Assembly: GCF_037860775.1 (NCBI RefSeq)
Contig: NZ_JBBEWC010000006.1
Coordinates: forward strand, 248,001 to 312,000
From: Emticicia soli
GTDB taxonomy: Bacteria; Bacteroidota; Bacteroidia; Cytophagales; Spirosomataceae
Length of the DNA stretch: 64,000 nucleotides
Direction: 5' to 3'
Shown here piece by piece: positions 16,275 to 24,268 of the stretch. The notes below the pieces were generated by a model that saw only the letters and a program-made list of their open reading frames with translations, ran no database searches and was not told the origin of the DNA. The translations under genes were made by a program, and so were the position numbers. Position 1 is the first letter of the stretch; each line of letters opens with the position of its first letter.

Positions 16275-19064
16275 TTATTTCAATACAAATGCAACAGTAG
16301 GGTTTAGCGGATAACGCCCAAACTTATCGCCATAAATAGCCAAACCGCCATTCATGCTTTCAGGCACTTCTAGTTTTACTACTATTTCACCTGTCTTTTT
16401 AGCTTCTTCAAGGGCTTTCTGCGGAACATTCACCGCCAATCGATAGCCATACGAGCCAGCTTCACGTAGTTTTTTGTCTTTCAACTGATTGTGCCACGAT
16501 AACACCCCTCGGTGGTCTGACGGGTCGTCTTGTAAATCATAACGCCCTGCAAAAGCCCCATTCACACTTACCGAAACCGAACTCGGAAACTTCTTGGTGT
16601 CGGTCATGGCATAGGCATTCGGGTTTTGCACAGGGTCGGCAATGGCACCAAGCATATAGTTTTCGTTACCTTTCAGCTTTTTGTCCATATCCTTGGCAAA
16701 AAGTTGTTTTGCCCCTGCTTCTACCACAAAAGCCACGCTTTCAACACTATTCAAATCAAGGCCCGATGGTACTTTAAAGGCATACTCAAAATAGCCATTA
16801 CCTGCACCGTTCATTTTAAGTCCATCTAATACATCCCATTGTTTCAACGACCACTTGGCATTTTTAAGGTTTTTAGCTTCTACGCTTACCAATTTGGCCT
16901 TTTTGCCCGACAGCATTACTATATCTGTTGGGGTTGGTGCATCAACAATAAAATTCATTACGTTGTGGTGTAGTTCATTACCTGCGTTATCAACCAAGAC
17001 TAACGACATCGTAACTACTGCTTTTTCGTTTGGCATTTTTACATCAAGCGGCTCTAAAGTTTTCTGTAGCCACGGTTGGTAGTCAACGGTGCGCTCCATG
17101 CTGCTCCATGTTTTTTCCTGACCCAAAGCATCATAACCATAGAGATTTATTTTCAATGTGAGCTTGTTTCCTACGTCGGTTCTATCTGTCATAAACGAGG
17201 CATACAATGGCACTGTAATCACTTCGTTAGGCTTTGCATTTTTTGAAATCTCGTTTCCGGTAGAGATATAAAACGGCGAGTGGAAGTCTTTCAGACTCAT
17301 ACCTTTTACCATATCCTGCAAGCCTAAATCTTTCTCGCTGCGGTCGAAACGTACATAGCCATTCCACTCGTTAATCACGTCGTGGTGCTCAGTATATAAC
17401 CAGCCCGCAACTTTAGGGTATTTTCTGAAGGTATTAATCATACGGTGATAGTCCCAGCTAAAATCGCAATCGCCTGTGCTGCCTTCGTACCCCCACACGT
17501 TTCCACACTCTGAGTTGATATTAGGCACATCGGTTTGTTTGTAGCCTTTTTCGTAGTGGAAATCACTGCCGACAAAAGTATTTTCATCAATCATTTTCAG
17601 GTGGTCTTCCCATGCCCAACCCGGCAGGTATTCGTGCCATGAGTTAATATCGGTTTCGGTATGCCCTGCCCCACAGCAAATAGAGTTATCTTCAACCAGG
17701 CGAGTGGCATCTAAAGATTTAGCCAGACGATACACCGAAGCTACCCATTTCTGAGTTTCGGGCAGGTAAACGTTTTCGGTTTTACCATTTACTTCTTTCT
17801 TGCTACGCAATCCCCAGGTTTCGTTGAAAGTAATCCACGAGAAAATGGCCGGGTGGTTATAGTCACGCTTAATCATTTCTTTCAGCGTGTATTCCGACTC
17901 CTGCTGAGCGTTTTTATCAGGCTCACCCCAGCTATTTGGCAAATCGGCCATTACCAATACGCCCAATTTATCGGCCCAGTATAATTTACGAGGTACTTCT
18001 ACCTTAATATGCGTGCGAATACCGTTCAGACCAATGTTGCGAGCTATCAGAATTTCGTTCTTCATAAACTCATCAGTCGGGAAAGTATAAAAGCCATCAG
18101 GGTGATACGATTGATCGAGCGCCAATTGCATATAAACAGGCTTGTTGTTTAAGGCTATGTATTTATAATTGGTATTAGGCAGATTAACAGTCGAAATCTT
18201 GCGCATACCAAAATAAGATTTCACCTCATCGTCGCCTAGTTTTACTGTGGCGTTGTATAGGTATGGGTCGTCTAGCTCCCACAAACGAGCCGATGGCATA
18301 GGAATCGTAAACGAATATTCGGTTTGCCCTTTCGGAACAGTTTGTTTGGCAGCCGAGCTTGTTTCGCCATCGATATTTACTGTTAAAGGAATATCCTGTG
18401 GCGCAGGCTTAGCCAGATAAGTAGTAACTTTTACTTCTGATTTATCAATGTCTGGCGTAAAATGCACAGCATCAACATAGTTTTGTCCACGGCCTTCCAG
18501 ATAAATTGTTTGCCATAAGCCACGGGCATTACCATAGCCTTGCTTGCCATAAAGTGTAAACTCACGGCGTTTGTCGTCTACTCTTATCACAAGGTTTTGC
18601 TTTGCTCCGAATTTTACGTTGGTCAACTCAAACGAAAAAGGCGTGTAACCACCTTTGTGGCTGCCTAGTAGTTTGCCATCAAGCCATACGCTTGTTTCCC
18701 AGTCAGAGGCACCAATGGTTACAAATACTCTTTTGCCTTTCCAGCTTGGGTTTACGCTGATAGATTTTTTGTACCAGGCTATATCGGCCTCATCTTTCAC
18801 GCCCGACAATGGTGAACCCCACGGAAAAGGCACACTGATGGTTTTAGTAAATGCTTTAGCTGTTGCTTGCCACTTTTGCGTAAGCCCCACATTGTTTTTA
18901 TCAAACTCAAAAGCCCAGTTGCCATTCAGGTTTTGCCAGTCGGCTCTTTCAAAATCGGGTCTTGGGTGCTCAGGCAATGGAATGGTTTCCTGTGCCTTGG
19001 CATTGAAAATAAACAAACAACATAGCAGGAAAAGGAGTTTTCTCGAATAAGTCATATATTTCAT
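16275..19064 (-). CDS. Exported glycoside hydrolase family 2
   Basis: A 929-residue glycosidase with a signal peptide ending NAKA|Q; ATG 19055 would also preserve the signal peptide. Domains in order: N-terminal jelly roll (sugar-binding, about 30-200), immunoglobulin-like domain (about 205-300), a TIM barrel (about 305-600), then extra C-terminal beta domains. The acid/base Glu is in TFNETWG and the nucleophile Glu in NSECGNVWGYEG. GH2 includes beta-galactosidases, beta-mannosidases and beta-glucuronidases; the active-site context does not let me choose. No SusCD or other CAZyme is adjacent, so it seems to be a single secreted enzyme. Confidence 0.9.
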   Translation of the reverse strand: MKYMTYSRKLLFLLCCLFIFNAKAQETIPLPEHPRPDFERADWQNLNGNWAFEFDKNNVGLTQKWQATAKAFTKTISVPFPWGSPLSGVKDEADIAWYKKSISVNPSWKGKRVFVTIGASDWETSVWLDGKLLGSHKGGYTPFSFELTNVKFGAKQNLVIRVDDKRREFTLYGKQGYGNARGLWQTIYLEGRGQNYVDAVHFTPDIDKSEVKVTTYLAKPAPQDIPLTVNIDGETSSAAKQTVPKGQTEYSFTIPMPSARLWELDDPYLYNATVKLGDDEVKSYFGMRKISTVNLPNTNYKYIALNNKPVYMQLALDQSYHPDGFYTFPTDEFMKNEILIARNIGLNGIRTHIKVEVPRKLYWADKLGVLVMADLPNSWGEPDKNAQQESEYTLKEMIKRDYNHPAIFSWITFNETWGLRSKKEVNGKTENVYLPETQKWVASVYRLAKSLDATRLVEDNSICCGAGHTETDINSWHEYLPGWAWEDHLKMIDENTFVGSDFHYEKGYKQTDVPNINSECGNVWGYEGSTGDCDFSWDYHRMINTFRKYPKVAGWLYTEHHDVINEWNGYVRFDRSEKDLGLQDMVKGMSLKDFHSPFYISTGNEISKNAKPNEVITVPLYASFMTDRTDVGNKLTLKINLYGYDALGQEKTWSSMERTVDYQPWLQKTLEPLDVKMPNEKAVVTMSLVLVDNAGNELHHNVMNFIVDAPTPTDIVMLSGKKAKLVSVEAKNLKNAKWSLKQWDVLDGLKMNGAGNGYFEYAFKVPSGLDLNSVESVAFVVEAGAKQLFAKDMDKKLKGNENYMLGAIADPVQNPNAYAMTDTKKFPSSVSVSVNGAFAGRYDLQDDPSDHRGVLSWHNQLKDKKLREAGSYGYRLAVNVPQKALEEAKKTGEIVVKLEVPESMNGGLAIYGDKFGRYPLNPTVAFVLK

Positions 19065-19068
19065 ACAA

Positions 19069-19100
19069 TTGGTTGGTTGAATAACTAATTTATATATTTG
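19069..19100 (+). promoter_or_regulatory. Bacteroidota-type promoter of maoC
   Basis: A -7 box TATATTTG (19093-19100) is preceded by three overlapping TTG trinucleotides (19069-19079), giving a usable -33 element at 17-21 nt. It lies 28 nt before the maoC start. Confidence 0.6.
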
Positions 19101-19128
19101 CGTTTTACTTCTTTTAAAAACTTTTCTT

Positions 19129-19536
19129 ATGCTTTTAGAAATAGGAGATACCTACACTTACGCTTTCCGCTTCTCGCAGGAAGATGTTCAAAAATTTGCC
19201 GAGGTAACAGGCGATAAAAACCCACTACATCTCGATGCTGACTATGCAGCTAAAACCCGATTCAAACGTCCGATTATTCATGGGCATTTGAGTAGCAGTG
19301 TTTTTACACGCATATTGGGTATGGAGTTCCCGGGTGAGGGTTCGGTATATATGAAACAAGAAACCGAATACCTATTTCCGATGTTTGTTGATACTGATTA
19401 TGAAGTGGTATTTACGGTAATGACTGTTGACCGTGAGAAACATATTGCACAGATAACAGGCGAGGTTTTTATCAAAGGAACTTCACGACGCACTATCAGA
19501 GGCTTGGCAACTTTGATGCACCCTGAAAAAATATAA
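19129..19536 (+). CDS. MaoC-family (R)-specific enoyl-CoA hydratase
   Basis: A 135-residue hot-dog-fold hydratase. The family signature runs FAEVTGDKNPLHLDADYA with the catalytic Asp and His (D..NPLH) about residues 29-36, then RPIIHGHLSSS. Members hydrate trans-2-enoyl-CoA to (R)-3-hydroxyacyl-CoA, feeding fatty acid or PHA metabolism. The gene is alone with its own promoter and terminator, so its exact pathway is not shown. Confidence 0.9.
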   Translation: MLLEIGDTYTYAFRFSQEDVQKFAEVTGDKNPLHLDADYAAKTRFKRPIIHGHLSSSVFTRILGMEFPGEGSVYMKQETEYLFPMFVDTDYEVVFTVMTVDREKHIAQITGEVFIKGTSRRTIRGLATLMHPEKI

Positions 19537-19568
19537 AGAGATAAGCTCAGAGTCAGAGCTTATCTCTT
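19536..19568. terminator. Strong bidirectional terminator after maoC
   Basis: Arms AAGAGATAAGCTC (19536-19548) and GAGCTTATCTCTT (19556-19568) form a perfect 13-bp stem with a 7-nt loop, starting at the last base of the maoC stop codon. On the minus strand it also ends the histone-like gene. Confidence 0.85.
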
Positions 19569-19598
19569 CATAACAATGCGAGGTCATACGTTTGGTTT

Positions 19599-19775
19599 TC
19601 ATTGGCCATTTTTTATGGCTTGCACTTCGGCTCTTGTGGCTTTTGCCCAGGTTGCCAATTGCGCCATTCCGGCTCTAACTCTTGTGCCAGCCGCTTTGTT
19701 ACCTTTGTCATAGAATTTGTCAAAATCTCCTGCTAAAGAAGCAACAAGGTCGCTGAGTTCTTTGTACTTATTCAT
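19599..19775 (-). CDS. Histone H1-like protein (short Bacteroidota type)
   Basis: A 58-residue protein, MNKYKELSDLVASLAGDFDK at the N-terminus and a basic middle, FYDKGNKAAGTRVRAGM. It matches the short histone H1/Hc1-like proteins common across Bacteroidota, which keep the same LVASL...DFxKFYDKGNKAAGTRVR...M pattern. These are thought to bind DNA as a single helix-rich nucleoid protein. The frame begins at ATG 19775 and ends at TGA 19599. It is monocistronic and lies between two terminators (19536-19568 and 19920-19947). Confidence 0.88.
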   Translation of the reverse strand: MNKYKELSDLVASLAGDFDKFYDKGNKAAGTRVRAGMAQLATWAKATRAEVQAIKNGQ

Positions 19776-19919
19776 AGTAATTGTAACGGATTTGGTTAAA
19801 AAATGAAATTATCTACTTAAATACCAAATAATCTAATTGCAAGTTAGATATATTAGCAAAAATTACAAATTTTTCTACAAAAAATACCATCAAAAAACAA
19901 TGTTTTTTGTAAAAAAAAC

Positions 19920-19947
19920 AAAAAGTCAGGCATTGGCCTGACTTTTT
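19920..19947. terminator. Hairpin with flanking A and T runs
   Basis: Arms AAAAGTCAGGC and GCCTGACTTTT with a 4-6-nt loop, flanked by A- and T-runs. It can end transcription on either strand, upstream of the histone-like gene. Confidence 0.75.
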
Positions 19948-19976
19948 AACGTTTCGTTATGACAAATGTTGTTCAG

Positions 19977-19999
19977 AAAGCCCTTAAAGGGGCTTTTTG
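19977..19999 (-). terminator. Terminator after the alpha-oxoamine-synthase gene
   Basis: AAAGCCC / GGGGCTTT stem with a short loop, 10 nt past the stop of the minus-strand gene, with an A-rich side on the plus strand that becomes a U-tract on the minus transcript. Confidence 0.65.
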
Positions 20000-20008
20000 T
20001 GCTATAAA

Positions 20009-21271
20009 TTAAGCTACTGTAAGCGGGGCATATTCGCCTGCCTGCAACTTAGCTTGTACTTTTTCAAAACAATCCATTGTATATTCTACGTCTTCAAGGG
20101 TGTGTGAAGATGTTGGAATAATACGCAACATAATTACACCTTTTGGTACTACCGGATAAATAATAACCGAGCAGAAAATACCCATGTTTTCTCTCAAATC
20201 ACGAATCAGGTTTGTAACCGTTGGCAGGTCATAATTACCATGTAAAAATACCGGAGTTACAGGCGACGTAGTATCGCCAATATCGAAACCACGTTTGCGG
20301 AAACCGTCTTGCAAGGCATGAACGATTGTCCAGAGCTGGTCTTTGTACTCAGGGTGATTTTTGATTAACTCAAGGCGTTTCATGCCACCCAATACATACG
20401 GCATAGGTAATGCCTTTGCATAGGTTTGTGAACGCATATTGTATTTCAAAAACATAACAACTTCTGGGTCGGCAGCAATAAATGCACCGATAGCCGCCAT
20501 CGATTTTGCAAACGTACAGAAGTGTAAATCTACTTCGTCTTGCACGCCAAAATGCTCAGGTACACCTGCACCGGTAGCGCCCATTGTTCCGAAACCGTGG
20601 GCATCATCAACCAATAGGCGGAAGCTATATTTTTTCTTTAATTCAACAATTTTATCAAGACTACCAACCTTGCCCGACATACCAAATACACCTTCGGTAA
20701 TTACCAATATACCACCACCGTTTTCTTCGGCCAGTTTAGTGGCTCTGATAAGGTTTTTCTCAAGGCTTTCCATATCGTTGTGCACAAACTTGTAGTATTC
20801 ACCACCTTTGGCTTTGTGCAAACGAATACCGTCTATCAAACATGCATGGCTCTCGGCATCATACACAATTACATCACGGCGGTCAACAATACACTCAATC
20901 ACCGACATTACTCCTTGATACCCGTAGTTTAACAAGAAAGAATCTTTTTTACCTACATACGCAGCCAGTTCTTTTTCAAACGCCTCGTGCAATTCGGTGT
21001 TACCCGTCATCATTCTGGCTCCCATTGGGTAGGCTAATCCATACTGCGCTGCCGCTTCGGCATCTGCCTGACGTACTTCCGGGTGATTTGCTAAACCTAA
21101 GTAGTTGTTCAACGACCAGTTTAATACACGTTTGCCGTTAAATTCCATATGAGGCCCTAGTTCGCCTGTAAGTCTTGGAAATGAATAGTAGTGGTGAGAA
21201 TTAAGCAGTTTTGCTTGTGTGCCGATAGGTCCTAAATCGCTAATTGTTTTATCAAAAATATCTTTTGCCAT
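20009..21271 (-). CDS. PLP-dependent alpha-oxoamine synthase-family acyltransferase
   Basis: About 420 residues; ATG 21271 is chosen because the only earlier start is a TTG (21313) that adds a residue stretch unlike family members. Family motifs: NYLGLANHPEV, the aldehyde-ring binding DDAHGFGTMG, and the Schiff-base lysine in TFAKSMAA at about residue 256. AOS enzymes join an acyl-CoA or acyl-ACP to an amino acid and release CO2: glycine (KBL), alanine (BioF), serine (SPT) or cysteate (sulfonolipid CapA/SulA type). No bio genes or kbl partner tdh are nearby. In Cytophagales, serine or cysteate condensation for sphingolipid or sulfonolipid synthesis is plausible, but I cannot decide between them. 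Confidence 0.82.
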   Translation of the reverse strand: MAKDIFDKTISDLGPIGTQAKLLNSHHYYSFPRLTGELGPHMEFNGKRVLNWSLNNYLGLANHPEVRQADAEAAAQYGLAYPMGARMMTGNTELHEAFEKELAAYVGKKDSFLLNYGYQGVMSVIECIVDRRDVIVYDAESHACLIDGIRLHKAKGGEYYKFVHNDMESLEKNLIRATKLAEENGGGILVITEGVFGMSGKVGSLDKIVELKKKYSFRLLVDDAHGFGTMGATGAGVPEHFGVQDEVDLHFCTFAKSMAAIGAFIAADPEVVMFLKYNMRSQTYAKALPMPYVLGGMKRLELIKNHPEYKDQLWTIVHALQDGFRKRGFDIGDTTSPVTPVFLHGNYDLPTVTNLIRDLRENMGIFCSVIIYPVVPKGVIMLRIIPTSSHTLEDVEYTMDCFEKVQAKLQAGEYAPLTVA

Positions 21272-21355
21272 TATGGTAGGAGGAAATGAAGGAACGCTAT
21301 TGCACGTTGCCAATTAATTAACAATAAAATGATGAAGAAATCTTCATTTTTTCGA

Positions 21356-21386
21356 CAAAAGTATCAATATTTTGGAATGATAACAA
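21356..21386 (-). promoter_or_regulatory. Promoter of the alpha-oxoamine synthase gene
   Basis: On the minus strand, TACTTTTG (21363 to 21356) is preceded by TTG (21386-21384) with a 20-nt spacer, a good Bacteroidota promoter. An ATGAAGA/TCTTCAT palindrome (21332-21347) lies just downstream of the predicted start site. Confidence 0.7.
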
Positions 21387-21525
21387 GCTGTTTACTAAGC
21401 AGAAAAAGCATTTATGAAAAATATCCAAGATTTTTAATTAAATATTCAAAAATAAATAAGATTTTGGTGTTACTTCGTGAATAGAATTAAACACTCAGAT
21501 AGCGTTTATACGCCAGCTTGTTATT

Positions 21526-23034
21526 ATGCCGACAATCAAAAAAATTCTTGTAGCCAACAGAGGTGAAATTGCGCTTCGTGTGATGCGAACCGCTCGTGAA
21601 ATGGGAATCAGCACCGTAGCAGTTTTTTCGGAAGCAGACAGAAACGCACCGCACGTAAAATATGCCGACGAAGCTGTATGTATAGGACCTCCGCCATCTA
21701 AAGAATCTTATTTGCTTGGCGATAAAATTATAGCCGTTGCCCAAAGCCTTGGTGTAGATGCTATTCATCCGGGTTATGGCTTTCTTTCTGAAAATGCTGG
21801 CTTCTCGAAGGCTGTGAAAGACGCCGGGCTTATTTTTATTGGCCCATCGCCCGAATCAATCGAAATTATGGGCGATAAGCTGTCTTCAAAGCATGCCGTA
21901 GCCTCTTATAATATACCAATGGTGCCTGGCACGCCCGATGCCATTACCGACCGTGTGGCAGCCAAAGCCAAAGCGGCCGAAATCGGCTACCCGATTCTTA
22001 TAAAAGCCAGCGCAGGCGGCGGTGGTAAAGGTATGCGTGTAGTAGAAAAAGAAGAAGATTTTGACGAACAAATGGACAGAGCCGTAGGCGAAGCAATATC
22101 AGCCTTTGGTAATGGCTCGTGTTTTATAGAAAAATACATAACTAAGCCCAAGCACATAGAGATACAGGTAATGGGCGACCAGCACGGCAACGTGGTGCAT
22201 CTCTTTGAGCGTGAGTGTTCTATTCAACGCCGCCACCAAAAACTAATCGAAGAAGCACCATCGGCGGTGCTTACTCCTGAAATCAGAGAGGCAATGGGGG
22301 TTTGTGCCGTAAATGTGGCTAAGGCTTGTAATTATTATGGTGCAGGTACAGTAGAGTTTATTGTAGACGAAAATCTGAACTTTTATTTTCTGGAAATGAA
22401 TACCCGCTTGCAGGTTGAGCACCCTGTTACGGAGTTGATTACGGGTATTGATTTAGTAAAAGAAATGATTCATGTAGCAGAAGGAAAGCCTTTGAGTATA
22501 AAACAAGAAGATTTGCAGATAAACGGCCATTCGATTGAGGTGCGTGTATGCGCCGAAGACCCAATGAATAATTTCTTGCCTAATGTGGGCACGTTACAAA
22601 CTTATGTACGCCCGCAAGGGAATGGAGTGCGGGTAGACGATGGCATTGAAGAAGGCATGGAGATTCCGATTTATTATGACCCCATGATAGCCAAACTCAT
22701 TACCTACGGCAACGACCGCACCGAGGCTATAGAAAAGATGATAAGGGCTATTGACGAGTTTAAGATAACAGGTGTAGCCACTACCCTGCCCTTCTGCAAA
22801 TTTGCTTTGCAACACGAGGCTTTTGTAAGTGGTAATTTTGATACCCGTTTTGTAGGTTTGTACTTCACACCCGAAGTACTAGCACCAAAAGCTGATGAAA
22901 CCGAATTAGAAATAGCCGCTGTATTAGCAGCCACCTTATTAAAAAACAAAAACAAGCCTAAAGCAGCTGATAATGGTAGCCAAACGGCAGTTAATACAAG
23001 CCAATGGCGTACTAATAGGGCTAAATTGAGATAA
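21526..23034 (+). CDS. accC: Acyl-CoA carboxylase, biotin carboxylase subunit
   Basis: Carboxylates biotin on a carrier using ATP and bicarbonate, in the cytoplasm. Residues 1-450 are a complete biotin carboxylase: ANRGEIALRV, GYGFLSENAGF, ATP-grasp Gly-rich loop GGGGKGM (near 165), ERECSIQRRHQK, and active-site ENxR..EHPVTE. The final about 50 residues are a Lys/Ala-rich tail not present in the standard about 450-residue AccC. No accB or carboxyltransferase gene is adjacent. In Bacteroidota such orphan subunits usually belong to a catabolic (propionyl- or methylcrotonyl-type) carboxylase or act as the housekeeping AccC; I leave this open. Confidence 0.9.
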   Translation: MPTIKKILVANRGEIALRVMRTAREMGISTVAVFSEADRNAPHVKYADEAVCIGPPPSKESYLLGDKIIAVAQSLGVDAIHPGYGFLSENAGFSKAVKDAGLIFIGPSPESIEIMGDKLSSKHAVASYNIPMVPGTPDAITDRVAAKAKAAEIGYPILIKASAGGGGKGMRVVEKEEDFDEQMDRAVGEAISAFGNGSCFIEKYITKPKHIEIQVMGDQHGNVVHLFERECSIQRRHQKLIEEAPSAVLTPEIREAMGVCAVNVAKACNYYGAGTVEFIVDENLNFYFLEMNTRLQVEHPVTELITGIDLVKEMIHVAEGKPLSIKQEDLQINGHSIEVRVCAEDPMNNFLPNVGTLQTYVRPQGNGVRVDDGIEEGMEIPIYYDPMIAKLITYGNDRTEAIEKMIRAIDEFKITGVATTLPFCKFALQHEAFVSGNFDTRFVGLYFTPEVLAPKADETELEIAAVLAATLLKNKNKPKAADNGSQTAVNTSQWRTNRAKLR

Positions 23035-23052
23035 AATACATAAGCGTGTGAC

Positions 23053-23802
23053 ATGAAAAGAATACTTATTGCTGGGTTGGTACTCAGCGCATTTACTGTG
23101 GCTGGACAGGAGTTAAAGAAAATAACAGTTAATTTGAAATTCCTTAACAGTGGCCTTTTAATCAAAGAAGATTATCATGTATTAAAAGATGACCAAAAGA
23201 TATGGCATGGCCCGTATGAAAAAACAAAGAACAATATACTGATAGAGCAAGGTCAATATAAAGACAATAAAAAAGACAGTACTTGGATTAAGTTGGGTGG
23301 TTATGGTGATATTGTGGTAAAAGGGAATTACGCCCAAGGCAAAAAAATAGGGGTATGGCAATATTTCACAAAAGAAGGCGAGTTGGAACAGGAATACGAT
23401 TTTACGAAAAATGAACTCCTATATTTTAAACCAGAGAAAACTAAAAAAATTTATCAGATAATAAGCGACAAAGAGACTTTCTATGATTCGCTCAGCCGTC
23501 CGCCCTTACTCATTGGCGGAAATCATACCTATCTTCAAAAGCTTGAGGATACGTTTTGCAACCTACATATTAATACCAATTATGGCGGTACAGTATTCGT
23601 CAGATTTGTAATTGATGAAACAGGGAAAGGCTCGAAGTATAAAACAATAAAAAAAGGTGACAGCAATTTAGATGATACAGCTCTCAGAATAGTGAGACAA
23701 TTAGGTAATTGGCTACCAGCTATAAGAGACGGAAAACCAGTAAAAGTTGTACATGTAGTTCCGATTGTGTTCGATAATATCAGTTTTGTAGATGCTTTTT
23801 AG
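23053..23802 (+). CDS. Exported protein with C-terminal TonB-like domain
   Basis: A 249-residue protein with signal peptide (to VAG|Q). Residues about 45-135 contain MORN-like turns (WHGPYEKTKN, GQYKDNKKDST, GNYAQGKKIGVW). Residues about 170-245 follow the TonB C-terminal fold (GTVFVRFVIDETGKG to VVPIVF). Unlike true TonB it has no N-terminal membrane anchor or Pro-rich linker, so it is unlikely to transduce energy itself. Such MORN plus TonB_C proteins are common in Bacteroidota and of unknown role. It starts 18 bp after accC. Confidence 0.7.
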   Translation: MKRILIAGLVLSAFTVAGQELKKITVNLKFLNSGLLIKEDYHVLKDDQKIWHGPYEKTKNNILIEQGQYKDNKKDSTWIKLGGYGDIVVKGNYAQGKKIGVWQYFTKEGELEQEYDFTKNELLYFKPEKTKKIYQIISDKETFYDSLSRPPLLIGGNHTYLQKLEDTFCNLHINTNYGGTVFVRFVIDETGKGSKYKTIKKGDSNLDDTALRIVRQLGNWLPAIRDGKPVKVVHVVPIVFDNISFVDAF

Positions 23803-23840
23803 GTTTTTTGAAAAAAAATAAAAAATATAAGGTTCAGTTT

Positions 23841-23870
23841 TTGTTAAAATAAAATGACCTTGTATATTTG
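23841..23870 (+). promoter_or_regulatory. Promoter of tRNA-Ser
   Basis: TTG (23841-23843), 19 nt, TATATTTG (23863-23870): an exact match to the Bacteroidota -33/-7 pattern, with the tRNA starting 18 nt after the -7 box. Confidence 0.85.
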
Positions 23871-23887
23871 CAGTCCCAAACGGGAAT

Positions 23888-23976
<89 letters not shown>

Positions 23977-24011
23977 GAGAAAAAAAAAGAAAAAAATATT
24001 TAAAATAATTT

Positions 24012-24040
24012 TTGATTTAAAATAAATTTTTCTACCTTTG
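24012..24040 (+). promoter_or_regulatory. Promoter of tRNA-Pro
   Basis: TTG (24012-24014), an 18-nt spacer, then TACCTTTG (24033-24040). This places transcription start just before the tRNA at 24067. Confidence 0.75.
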
Positions 24041-24066
24041 CATTCTCAAATTTTTGATACCGCCCT

Positions 24067-24140
24067 CGGGGTGTAGCGTAGCCCGGTATCGCGTCTGCTT
24101 TGGGAGCAGAAGGTCGTCAGTTCGAATCTGGCCACCCCGA
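24067..24140 (+). tRNA. tRNA-Pro(UGG)
   Basis: A 74-nt tRNA. Acceptor arms CGGGGTG (24067-24073) and CACCCCG (24133-24139), discriminator A. Anticodon stem-loop CTGCTTTGGGAGCAG carries UGG, and the T-loop is GTTCGAATC. It reads CCN codons. Confidence 0.97.
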
Positions 24141-24144
24141 CGTC

Positions 24145-24180
24145 AAAAGCCCTCTTGAATTAATTTTCGAGAGGGCTTTT
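24145..24180 (+). terminator. Terminator after tRNA-Pro
   Basis: Stem AAAAGCCCTC / GAGGGCTTTT with a 16-nt loop, starting 5 nt after the tRNA and followed by more T residues. Confidence 0.85.
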
Positions 24181-24221
24181 TGGTTGTTTAGGGTTAAAAT
24201 ATCAGAATTGTTACAAACAAA

Positions 24222-24245
24222 AAAGCCACCCAATAAGGTGGCTAT
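24222..24245 (-). terminator. Terminator after the OLD-like gene
   Basis: AAGCCACC / GGTGGCT stem with a 6-nt loop, 24 nt past the minus-strand stop; the plus-strand A-run before it gives the U-tract of the minus transcript. Confidence 0.8.
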
Positions 24246-24268
24246 AAAATACAACAACGAACTCATAG

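Noticed and set aside
21526..23034. AccC tail as a fused biotin carrier domain
   Set aside because: The last 50 residues are Lys/Ala-rich and lack a biotinyl-lysine motif (AMKM).
23053..23802. TonB-domain protein as a classic energy transducer
   Set aside because: It has a cleavable signal peptide and no membrane anchor or Pro-rich span.
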